From Rickettsiales bacterium (GTDB taxonomy: Bacteria; Pseudomonadota; Alphaproteobacteria; Methylaequorales; Methylaequoraceae): DNA of 25,460 nt. The stretch lies in NCBI GenBank assembly GCA_002715305.1, contig PAYV01000039.1, positions 1 through 25,460 on the forward strand, written 5' to 3'. Of this stretch, positions 15,322 through 21,998 are shown piece after piece (positions within the stretch are counted from its first letter, which is position 1; each line of letters opens with the position of its first letter). The notes below the pieces were generated by a model. It saw only the letters and a program-made list of their open reading frames with translations. It searched no databases and was not told where the DNA came from. A program made the translations under genes and the position numbers.

Positions 15322-16278
15322 ATGGTTAATTCAAAAATAATTGGTTGTGGGCATTATCTTCCACAAAAAGTTTTAAAAAATGATGATTTTAAAAAGTTTA
15401 TCGATACATCTGATGAATGGATATTTACAAGAACAGGAATCAAACAAAGACATATTGCTGCAGAAAAACAATATACATCCGATTTGGCTATTCAAGCAAC
15501 AAAGCTTGCCATACAATCTGCTAACATTGATAAAAATGAAATTGATTGTATTATTATTGCTACCACAACCCCAGATGAAACATTTCCTTCTACCGCAACT
15601 AAAGTTCAAAATTACTTTAAGATAAAAAATATTCCTTCTTTTGATATTCAAGCCGTATGCTCAGGATTTATTTATTCCTTACAAATTGCAGATTCACTAA
15701 TTAAAGCAGGTAATGCAAGGAAGATCCTAGTGGTAGGAGCTGAAACTTTATCGAAAATTGTTGACTGGAAAGATAGAAGAACTTGTGTTTTATTTGGTGA
15801 TGGTGCTGGAGCTGTTATTTTAGAATCCACTAGAGAAGAAAGTGGTTTATTATCAACAAAATTATTCTCTGATGGATCCTGGCATGACAGTTTATTTGCT
15901 GATGGAGGGCCATCCAAAAATCAAAAAGTAGGTAAAATAAGAATGAATGGTCAGGATATTTTTAAGCAAGCAGTCAATAAATTAGCTGAAGCTACAGAAT
16001 TGTCCTTAAAGGAATGTAAATTGAGTGTTAAAGATATAGATTGGTTTATCCCACATCAAGCTAACCAAAGAATTATTGTGAGTACAGCAAAAAAAATTGG
16101 CATCGATGAAAGTAAAACGGTTAGTACTGTTAGGAATCATGCCAATACATCTGCCGCATCTATACCATTGGCATTATCAACATCAATTAACTCAGGAATA
16201 ATAAAAAGAGGTCACAAAATTGCTATGTGTGCAATTGGTGGAGGATTAACTTGGGGAAGTTGTATTTTAAAATTTTGA
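15322..16278 (+). CDS. fabH: 3-oxoacyl-ACP synthase III (KAS III)
   Basis: Starts fatty acid elongation by condensing acetyl-CoA with malonyl-ACP. The catalytic triad is visible: Cys113 in AVCSGFIY, His in PHQANQRI near residue 246, and Asn in NHANTSAAS near 276. The N-terminal WIFTRTGIKQRH motif and the C-terminal GGGLTWGS loop also fit. The length of 318 residues is standard. Its product feeds the acyl-ACP pool used by the upstream plsX and by the pimeloyl route that begins with BioC. Confidence 0.98.
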   Translation: MVNSKIIGCGHYLPQKVLKNDDFKKFIDTSDEWIFTRTGIKQRHIAAEKQYTSDLAIQATKLAIQSANIDKNEIDCIIIATTTPDETFPSTATKVQNYFKIKNIPSFDIQAVCSGFIYSLQIADSLIKAGNARKILVVGAETLSKIVDWKDRRTCVLFGDGAGAVILESTREESGLLSTKLFSDGSWHDSLFADGGPSKNQKVGKIRMNGQDIFKQAVNKLAEATELSLKECKLSVKDIDWFIPHQANQRIIVSTAKKIGIDESKTVSTVRNHANTSAASIPLALSTSINSGIIKRGHKIAMCAIGGGLTWGSCILKF

Positions 16279-16288
16279 GATATATAAT
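16260..16288 (+). promoter_or_regulatory. Candidate promoter giving a leaderless ihfA transcript
   Basis: A perfect TATAAT at 16283-16288 lies 17 bases after TTGTAT (16260-16265; three of six consensus matches, inside the fabH end). Transcription would start about seven bases downstream, at or next to the ihfA ATG at 16295. No Shine-Dalgarno is present, so initiation from this site would give a leaderless message. Readthrough from fabH is also possible. Confidence 0.4.
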
Positions 16289-16294
16289 TTAACC

Positions 16295-16600
16295 ATGTCA
16301 AAAGATGTTATAACTAAGGCAGTTGTTGTTAACTTTTTAAATGAAAGTATTGGACTTTCAAAAAGAGAATGTTTAAATTTTTTTGAAAATTTTATAGAAA
16401 TTATTTCAAATGAATTGAAAAATAACAAGAACGTCAAAATTGTAAATTTTGGAGTTTTTACAATAAAAAAAAAAAGATCAAGAATTGGAAGAAACCCTAA
16501 GACAAAAGAAGAAGTGATTATATCTGAAAGGAATGTAGTAAAATTCAAACCATCTGATTTGATAATAAACCAATCAAATTCAAATAAGAACTCATCATGA
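16295..16600 (+). CDS. ihfA: Integration host factor subunit alpha
   Basis: DNA-bending nucleoid protein of the HU/IHF family, expected to pair with an IhfB subunit encoded elsewhere. It has the dimerising helices at residues 5-45 and the strand motif KIVNFGVFTI near residue 48. GRNPKTKEEV near 66 leads into the DNA-intercalating arm with its conserved proline, followed by VKFKPSD. The length of 101 residues and a position between fabH and a MerR-like gene support IhfA rather than HU. The end overlaps the MerR start by four bases (ATGA). Confidence 0.93.
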   Translation: MSKDVITKAVVVNFLNESIGLSKRECLNFFENFIEIISNELKNNKNVKIVNFGVFTIKKKRSRIGRNPKTKEEVIISERNVVKFKPSDLIINQSNSNKNSS

Positions 16601-16920
16601 ATAAAACAGATGATGCTCTTAGAACTATTGGTGAAGTTTCTAAAATTTTAAAAATTCCAGTTCATGTTGTAAGATTTTGGGAAAAAAAATTCTCTATTGT
16701 ATCTCCGATAAAAAAAGATACTGGCATAAGATATTACGATAATAAACAAATTACTATTTTAAAAAGAATAAAGTTTCTTTTATACGAAGAAAAATTTTCA
16801 ATAAATGGGGCTATTAGGGTCCTTAATGATGAAAAGAAAGATAAAAACCTTATAGATAAAAATGATTTGATAAATGAATTGAAAATATTAAAACAAGAAA
16901 TTGAAAATATCTTAAATTAA
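16597..16920 (+). CDS. MerR-family DNA-binding protein
   Basis: Small regulator with an N-terminal MerR winged helix (about residues 9-78): TIGEVSKILKIPVHVVRFWE is the HTH, and GIRYYDNKQITILKRIKFL the wing. A short coiled-coil-like lysine/glutamate-rich tail follows, with no effector-binding domain. The length of 107 residues matches the compact MerR protein that follows ihfA in many alphaproteobacteria. Target genes are unknown. The gene overlaps ihfA, and its TAA stop directly abuts the first base of tRNA-Pro. Confidence 0.9.
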   Translation: MNKTDDALRTIGEVSKILKIPVHVVRFWEKKFSIVSPIKKDTGIRYYDNKQITILKRIKFLLYEEKFSINGAIRVLNDEKKDKNLIDKNDLINELKILKQEIENILN

Positions 16921-16997
16921 CGGGGCGTAGCGCAGTCTGGTAGCGTGTCCGTCTGGGGGACGGGAGGTCGCTGGTTCAAATCCAGTCGCCCCGACCA
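16921..16997 (+). tRNA. tRNA-Pro (anticodon GGG)
   Basis: A 77-base cloverleaf: acceptor CGGGGCG pairs with CGCCCCG, the D arm is GCGC/GCGT, the anticodon stem TCCGT/ACGGG encloses loop CTGGGGG with anticodon GGG, the T arm is CTGGTTCAAATCCAG, and ACCA is encoded at the 3' end. It reads CCC and CCU. It begins on the base after the MerR stop and ends eight bases before the cutA ATG, so it is most likely released from a mixed mRNA/tRNA transcript. Confidence 0.97.
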
Positions 16998-17005
16998 TAA
17001 AAATT

Positions 17006-17323
17006 ATGAATGAAAAATTGAAATTTTTTTATACCACATGTCAAAATCTGACAGAGGCCAGAAAACTTAGTGAAGTTTTAGTAAAAAAAAAGATTGCTGT
17101 TTGTATAAACATTATAAAAAATATCGAAAGTCTATATCTTGAAAAAGGTAAGATTCATAGATCTCTGGAAGTAGGACTTATTATAAAAACTTTTGAAAAT
17201 AAAAAAAGAATCGAAAAATCAATAAATTACTATCATAGCTATGAAATTCCTTTTATTGCAGAAATTAAAATTGGTGATGTTGGAAAAAAATATCTTGATT
17301 GGGCTAAAGTTAGTATCAAATAA
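17006..17323 (+). CDS. cutA: Divalent-cation tolerance protein CutA
   Basis: Small trimeric ferredoxin-like-fold protein named for copper tolerance in E. coli; its actual role is uncertain. Family hallmarks are YTTCQNLTEARKLSEVLVKK near residues 9-28, AVCINI near 31, GLIIKTF near 57 and the YHSYEIPFI motif near 75. The length of 105 residues is standard. The ATG is eight bases after the tRNA-Pro CCA with no ribosome binding site, so translation would use a very short leader once the tRNA is cut out. There is no metal-resistance cluster around it. Confidence 0.9.
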   Translation: MNEKLKFFYTTCQNLTEARKLSEVLVKKKIAVCINIIKNIESLYLEKGKIHRSLEVGLIIKTFENKKRIEKSINYYHSYEIPFIAEIKIGDVGKKYLDWAKVSIK

Positions 17324-17335
17324 AGTTATTAATTA

Positions 17336-17363
17336 TTGACACTTTAGAATTTTAAGTTATTTT
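17336..17363 (+). promoter_or_regulatory. Candidate promoter of rplM-rpsI
   Basis: A perfect -35 TTGACA at 17336-17341 is followed after 16 bases by TATTTT (17358-17363; four of six -10 matches). This would start transcription about 13 bases before the rplM ATG. It lies in the 59-base gap after cutA, one of the longer spacers in the window, as expected for a ribosomal protein operon. Confidence 0.5.
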
Positions 17364-17382
17364 GCAATAAATATTTTTAGTT

Positions 17383-17850
17383 ATGTTGACATATTCTTTA
17401 AAGCAAAAAGACATAAAAAAACGATGGTATTTGCTAGATGCAAATGGTCTTGTTTTAGGAAGACTAGCTTCTAGGATTTCTCATATACTTAGAGGTAAAC
17501 ATAAAACCTCATATTCACCGCATCTAGATTGCGGTGATAATGTGATTGTTATTAATGCTGAAAAAATAAAATTAACTGGAAATAAATCAAGGAAAAAGAT
17601 TTATTATAAACATACTGGATACCCAGGAGGGTTAAAGGAAGCAAAATTTTTAGATATTTTGAATGGTAAAAACCCTGACTTTATAATTAGAAAAGCAGTT
17701 GAAAGAATGATGAATTCAAACGCTTTAGCAAAAAAACAATTAGGAAATTTGAGGATTTTTAAAGGAGAAACTCATAATTTAGAAGGTCAAAAGCCTGAGA
17801 AAATAGATTTTGGGTCATTAAATAGAAAAAATTTAGTTAATGCATCATGA
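17383..17850 (+). CDS. rplM: 50S ribosomal protein L13
   Basis: Large-subunit assembly protein. It shows RWYLLDANGLVLGRLAS near residue 14, LRGKHKTSY near 36, DCGDNVIVINAEKIKLTG near 49, and the YYKHTGYPGG signature near 74. It ends with the conserved PE(K)IDFGSLNRKN tail. The length of 155 residues is typical. rpsI overlaps its stop by four bases (ATGA), the universal L13-S9 pair. Confidence 0.99.
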   Translation: MLTYSLKQKDIKKRWYLLDANGLVLGRLASRISHILRGKHKTSYSPHLDCGDNVIVINAEKIKLTGNKSRKKIYYKHTGYPGGLKEAKFLDILNGKNPDFIIRKAVERMMNSNALAKKQLGNLRIFKGETHNLEGQKPEKIDFGSLNRKNLVNAS

Positions 17851-18308
17851 GTACAAAAGATCAAAATATTACATTGTCAGAACCAATTAGTGAAGAGAAA
17901 AAAGGCCCAAACCTTGATAAACTTGGCAGAGCTTATGCGACTGGGAGAAGAAAAACCTCTGTTTCAAGGGTTTGGTTAAAAACTGGTTCGGGCAAAATAA
18001 CAGTTAATGGAAAGAATAGTGATCAGTATTTTTTAAGAAAAATTTTAAATTCTATACTTGAAGAGCCATTGGTCAAAACAGAAAGAAAATCAGAAGTAGA
18101 AATTTTTTCAACAGTCTCTGGAGGTGGTCTTTCTGGTCAAGCAGGTGCCTTGAGACATGGTATTAGCAGAGCATTAGTTAATTTTGATCCATCATTGAGA
18201 AAGAAATTAAAAAAACTTGGATTTCTTACAAGAGATGCAAGAAAAGTTGAAAGAAAAAAGTTTGGAAGACATAAAGCTAGAAGAAGCCCACAATTTTCAA
18301 AAAGATAA
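17847..18308 (+). CDS. rpsI: 30S ribosomal protein S9
   Basis: Small-subunit protein whose C-terminal tail reaches the P-site tRNA. A poorly conserved acidic/lysine extension of about 27 residues, common in alphaproteobacteria, precedes the core, which starts at GRAYATGRRKTSVSRVW. GGGLSGQAGALRHGISRAL near residue 92 and the tail HKARRSPQFSKR are diagnostic. Total length is 153 residues. It overlaps rplM, and argC follows six bases later. Confidence 0.99.
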   Translation: MSTKDQNITLSEPISEEKKGPNLDKLGRAYATGRRKTSVSRVWLKTGSGKITVNGKNSDQYFLRKILNSILEEPLVKTERKSEVEIFSTVSGGGLSGQAGALRHGISRALVNFDPSLRKKLKKLGFLTRDARKVERKKFGRHKARRSPQFSKR

Positions 18309-18314
18309 ATTTAT

Positions 18315-19334
18315 ATGTCTCTTAATATTTGCATCTTTGGAGTTTCAGGATACACTGGCTCAAAGCTTCTCGAGTTATTGTGCAGGCATAGTAAAGTAAA
18401 TGTTTCTGGAGTTTTTGGTGATCAAAGTATAGGTTCTAAACTAAAAGATATATTTCCAAAATTAGATAAAGTACCTGATATAAAAATTTCTAACTATTTA
18501 GACTTTGATTTTTCAAATGTTGATCTAGTTTTTAGTTGCCTACCTCATGGAGAGTTTCAAAAAAAAGTTATAAAACGTCTAGATCCCAAACTTTCAATAA
18601 TAGACTTGTCTGGAGATTTTCGATTAAATAATTACAATGACTATGAATTATTTTATGAAACTAAACATAAATCAGAAGATCTTCAAAAGAAATTTGTTTA
18701 TGGATTAAGTGAGTTTTATAGAAATGAAATATCCAAATCAAAATTTATTGCAAATCCAGGATGCTACCCAACATCTGTATTAATCCCATTATTACCTCTA
18801 ATTGATAAAGAATTAATTGAAAATGGAAGTCACATTATTATTGACTCAAAGTCTGGTGTGAGTGGAGCTGGCAAAAAACCTAAAATAGAAAATCTTTTTT
18901 CAGAATTAAATGATAATTTTTATTCTTATGGGATTTTGTCTCACAGACATTATCCTGAAATAGATCAGGAATTCAAAAAAATTAATAAAAGTATATCATT
19001 TTCCTTTATACCTCATTTACTACCTGTTTTTTCTGGACTTCAATCGACTATCTACATTGATAAAGGAGGTAGTCAATGTGATGATTTTATAAATACTCTC
19101 AAAAATTTTTATAAGAACTCAAAATTTATCAAGTTTTTTGAAAATGATAAAATTCCAAAATTAAATGATATAAAAAATACGAATAATGTTGCATTAAAAA
19201 TTTTTAATGATTATTCAAAAAATAAAATAGTTATAATTAGTTGTATTGACAACCTTGTCAAAGGCGCAGCAGGTCAAGCAATTCAAAATATGAATCTAAT
19301 GAATGGATTTGATGAACAAGAATCATTGATTTAG
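18315..19334 (+). CDS. argC: N-acetyl-gamma-glutamyl-phosphate reductase
   Basis: NADPH-dependent reductase of N-acetylglutamyl phosphate to the semialdehyde, the third step of arginine synthesis. The N-terminal Rossmann motif is GVSGYTGSKLLELL (residues 8-21), the catalytic cysteine sits in NPGCYPTSV near residue 153, and SKSGVSGAGKK near 179 and SHRHYPEIDQE near 211 are family motifs. The length of 339 residues identifies the type 1 (long) form. The rplM-rpsI-argC order is typical of alphaproteobacteria. Stop and next start are seven bases apart. Confidence 0.97.
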   Translation: MSLNICIFGVSGYTGSKLLELLCRHSKVNVSGVFGDQSIGSKLKDIFPKLDKVPDIKISNYLDFDFSNVDLVFSCLPHGEFQKKVIKRLDPKLSIIDLSGDFRLNNYNDYELFYETKHKSEDLQKKFVYGLSEFYRNEISKSKFIANPGCYPTSVLIPLLPLIDKELIENGSHIIIDSKSGVSGAGKKPKIENLFSELNDNFYSYGILSHRHYPEIDQEFKKINKSISFSFIPHLLPVFSGLQSTIYIDKGGSQCDDFINTLKNFYKNSKFIKFFENDKIPKLNDIKNTNNVALKIFNDYSKNKIVIISCIDNLVKGAAGQAIQNMNLMNGFDEQESLI

Positions 19335-19341
19335 CTTAATT

Positions 19342-19878
19342 ATGGATATTATTGCCTACAAAAGTATAAAACCAGAAATATCTAAGAATGTATTTATAGC
19401 ACCAGGTGCAAAGATCATAGGTCATGTTGAGATTTTAGATTATTCGAGTGTTTGGTATAATTGTGTTCTCAGAGGAGATGTGAATTATATTAAAATAGGT
19501 AAAAAAACTAATATTCAAGATGGAACTATAATTCATGTTTCTTCACAGGGTTTTTCTGCAACTGGTGACAAAGGAGCTCCTACAATTATTGGAAATAACG
19601 TAACAATTGGGCATAATGCAACAATTCATGCATGTGAGGTAAAAAGTTATTCGTTGATAGGCATGGGAGCAGTGATTTTAGACAGATCTATAATTAATGA
19701 AATGTCCTTGGTCGCCGCTGGTGCATTGGTCCCTCCAGGAACAGTAATAGGAGAAAAAGAGCTTTGGGCAGGAAATCCCGCAAAGTTTATTAGAAAAATA
19801 TCTTCCAAGGAACAAGATCTTTTAATAAATACACCTGAAGTATACAGTAATCTAAGTAAAGAATTTTTAAAAAAGTAG
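19342..19878 (+). CDS. Gamma-carbonic anhydrase family protein (left-handed beta-helix)
   Basis: Hexapeptide-repeat protein of the YrdA/PaaY/gamma-CA group. Repeats run from about residue 16 to 140, ending in a helix. Potential zinc ligands are present at His65, His91 and His96, with the spacing found in the archaeal prototype Cam. Arg44, Asp46, Gln59 and Asp60 match its other active-site positions. It lacks the acidic loop of Cam, as do most bacterial homologues, so carbonic anhydrase activity is possible but unproven. The length of 178 residues is usual. It may be co-transcribed with argC. Confidence 0.9.
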   Translation: MDIIAYKSIKPEISKNVFIAPGAKIIGHVEILDYSSVWYNCVLRGDVNYIKIGKKTNIQDGTIIHVSSQGFSATGDKGAPTIIGNNVTIGHNATIHACEVKSYSLIGMGAVILDRSIINEMSLVAAGALVPPGTVIGEKELWAGNPAKFIRKISSKEQDLLINTPEVYSNLSKEFLKK

Positions 19879-19900
19879 TTTTAGATTTATTTTTTGAAAT

Positions 19901-19917
19901 TATAATGAAATAGGGAA
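19901..19917 (+). promoter_or_regulatory. Candidate -10 element and Shine-Dalgarno of the OmpA-domain lipoprotein gene
   Basis: TATAAT at 19901-19906 matches the -10 consensus, but the corresponding -35 is poor. AGGGAAG at 19912-19918 is a good ribosome binding sequence just before the ATG at 19921. Transcription would begin close to the ribosome site, giving a very short leader. Confidence 0.35.
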
Positions 19918-19920
19918 GTT

Positions 19921-20694
19921 ATGAAAAATTTTATACATTTTAGATTTTTGACTCTTACAATATTGCTCTTTGTTCTTAATTCTTGTGGAACATACGACTA
20001 TATAGCCTCTGGTTTTTCAAGTGAGGAAGAAGCTGTCGAAGAAATTTCTAGAGCTGAAGATGAATTAAAATCTGATCTACAAGATTATGTTGATAGTGGA
20101 GGCGATGTTTCAGAATCAGAGCTAGAAGAAAGTGAAACTATAGATGAGGAAAGTCAATTAGTAATATCAGATGAAGAACTTCCTCCTGTTCCTACAAAAG
20201 AATATGACAGTACATTAATTGTTGAAGATGAAGAAGAAAAAGTAGTCGAGACAACAGATGATGTTAAACCAGATTTTAAAGAATCAAATGCACCAAAAAT
20301 TGATTTTGAAAGAACACGTTTAAACCTATCTGATAAAATACAATTTAGAATTGCTACACTTGCATTTAGATCTGGTTCTAGTGTAGTCGATGGAAAGGCG
20401 CTTAGAAAAATAAAAAAAATAGTTGAGATGGCAAAAAGCAGAAATGCAAAAGTAAAAATTGTGGGTCATGCAAGTACTAGAACTCGAGATATGCCAAATT
20501 CAGAACACAAACTTGTTAATTTTGTAATCTCTGACAAAAGAGCTCAATCAGTAGCTAAAGCCTTTATCAATTACAATTTTCCAAAGGAGAATTTAATTAC
20601 AGAAGCAGTTTCTGATTCCAAGCCTTTATTTAAAGAAAATATGCCTGCTGGAACACAAGCAAATCAGAGAACTGAAATCTTTTTAATTTATTAA
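19921..20694 (+). CDS. OmpA-domain lipoprotein
   Basis: Probable outer-membrane lipoprotein that anchors to peptidoglycan. The signal peptide ends with lipobox LNSC, giving acylated Cys22. A long, very acidic linker (about residues 30-125, rich in Glu/Asp/Ser) follows. The OmpA/MotB C-terminal domain spans about 135-257: LAFRSGSSVVDG near 143, VKIVGHAS near 178, SDKRAQSVAKAFI near 203 and the closing NQRTEIFLIY, which supplies the arginine expected for diaminopimelate contact. It is longer than Pal (about 160-180 residues) and is not next to tol genes, so it is not called pal. hom begins nine bases later in the same frame. Confidence 0.85.
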   Translation: MKNFIHFRFLTLTILLFVLNSCGTYDYIASGFSSEEEAVEEISRAEDELKSDLQDYVDSGGDVSESELEESETIDEESQLVISDEELPPVPTKEYDSTLIVEDEEEKVVETTDDVKPDFKESNAPKIDFERTRLNLSDKIQFRIATLAFRSGSSVVDGKALRKIKKIVEMAKSRNAKVKIVGHASTRTRDMPNSEHKLVNFVISDKRAQSVAKAFINYNFPKENLITEAVSDSKPLFKENMPAGTQANQRTEIFLIY

Positions 20695-20703
20695 TTAAAT
20701 ATT

Positions 20704-21998
20704 GTGCAAGATAATTATCCTGTAAAAATTGCCATAGCCGGGGTAGGTACAGTTGGTGGGGGTGTTCTAGAAATTCTGCAAAAAAAACTTTTTTTAAAAA
20801 AAATTAATTTTAATCTCACAGCAATAGCATCACGTAGAAATATTAAACTTAAAAATAATATTTTTAAAAATACAGTAATCTTTAATGATGCAAAAGAGTT
20901 ATTAAAATTTGATAATTATGACATTCTACTTGAAATTATCGGAGGAGAGGAGGGTATTGCTAAAGAACTTGTTTTTAATGCCCTGAAAAAAAAAAAAATG
21001 TTGTTACGGCAAACAAAGCGCTAATTTCTAAATATTGGAATGAGTTACAAAATCTTTCAAAAAAGTATAATTGTAAAATTAAGTATGAAGCTGCAGTTGC
21101 TGGAGGGATTCCAATTATTAAAGTTTTAGATGAATTTCTATCTTCTAACACTATAAAAAAAGTTTACGGGATACTTAACGGAACGAGTAATTTTATAATA
21201 ACTAACATGCAAAAAAAAAATGAAAGTTTTGATAAAATTTTGAAAAAAGCTCAAGAATTAGGTTATGCTGAATCAAATCCAAAATTTGATATTGATGGGA
21301 CAGATACAGCACAGAAATTATCTATTCTTTCATCTCTTTCTTTTGGAATCGATTCTAATATTAAAAAAATTTATAAAGATGGGATAGAAAAAATTGATCT
21401 GATTGACATAAAATATGCTCATTCTTTGGGATTTAAATTAAAATTGTTAGGTATTACAGAAAAAAAAAATAATTGTATCTCAAGCTTTGTTTATCCATGT
21501 TTTGTAAGTAATAATGAAATTATATCTAGTGTTGACGGAGTATTTAATGCAGTTGTGGTTGAATCTGATTTTTGTAAAAAAAATTTTTTCTTAGGTGAAG
21601 GAGCTGGTGCATTTCCTACAGCAACTTCAATTATAAGTGATGTAATAAATATTTGTACATCAAAAAATGATTTGAATACTATAAAGCAACAAGAGATGAA
21701 AAAAATTAGCTTTGGCAAGATTGATGAGAGAATAGGATCATACTATTTAAGATTTACAACCTACGATCAACCTGGTGTAATTTCTGGTATATCAAATGAA
21801 TTTAAAACAAATAGTATTTCCATGAAGTCAATGCTTCAAAAGGATCCGCACGTAAGCAATCAAAGGTTTGCAACAATCGTTGTTACTACTCATAACTGTT
21901 TAGAAAAAAATATGATTCATGCACTTAAGAGAATTGATAAATTAAAATTTATAGTTAAAAAAACTATTTATTATAGAATTGAGACTTTAAGTAATTGA
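20704..21998 (+). CDS. hom: Homoserine dehydrogenase, reading frame broken by one base in a poly-A run
   Basis: NAD(P)-dependent reduction of aspartate semialdehyde to homoserine for threonine and methionine. Codons from GTG 20704 encode AIAGVGTVGGGV and run to a TAA at 21022-21024. From 20997 the protein continues in the -1 frame with NVVTANKALISKYW, LNGTSNFI, DIDGTDTAQKL, GEGAGAFPTATS and a C-terminal ACT domain (about the last 80 residues). The junction is a 13-A run at 20986-20998. Reading the last A of the AAA codon at 20995-20997 twice joins the two frames into 431 residues, the normal family length, with no conserved residue lost. This could be a sequencing error, a real mutation, or slippage on A AAA AAA. 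The ATG at 21207 is internal. GTG is the start because TAA lies upstream in frame. The gene overlaps the convergent pfk by 12 bases. Confidence 0.9.

Noticed and set aside
15380..15625. Same-strand open frame of about 81 codons inside fabH
   Set aside because: It is a +1-frame shadow of the fabH coding sequence; the fabH frame carries all the catalytic motifs.
16918..17008. tRNA-Pro as an integration (att) site for a mobile element
   Set aside because: No integrase gene and no repeated tRNA 3' end nearby; the flanking genes follow normal alphaproteobacterial order.
17006..17323. Metal-resistance cluster around cutA
   Set aside because: No efflux pump, metallochaperone or metal-binding regulator is adjacent, and the neighbouring MerR-like protein lacks a metal-binding domain.
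21207..21998. Second half of hom as an independent gene starting at ATG 21207
   Set aside because: The frame is open and conserved well upstream of that ATG, back to the poly-A run (NVVTANKAL, LNGTSNFI), so it is the continuation of hom, not a new gene.
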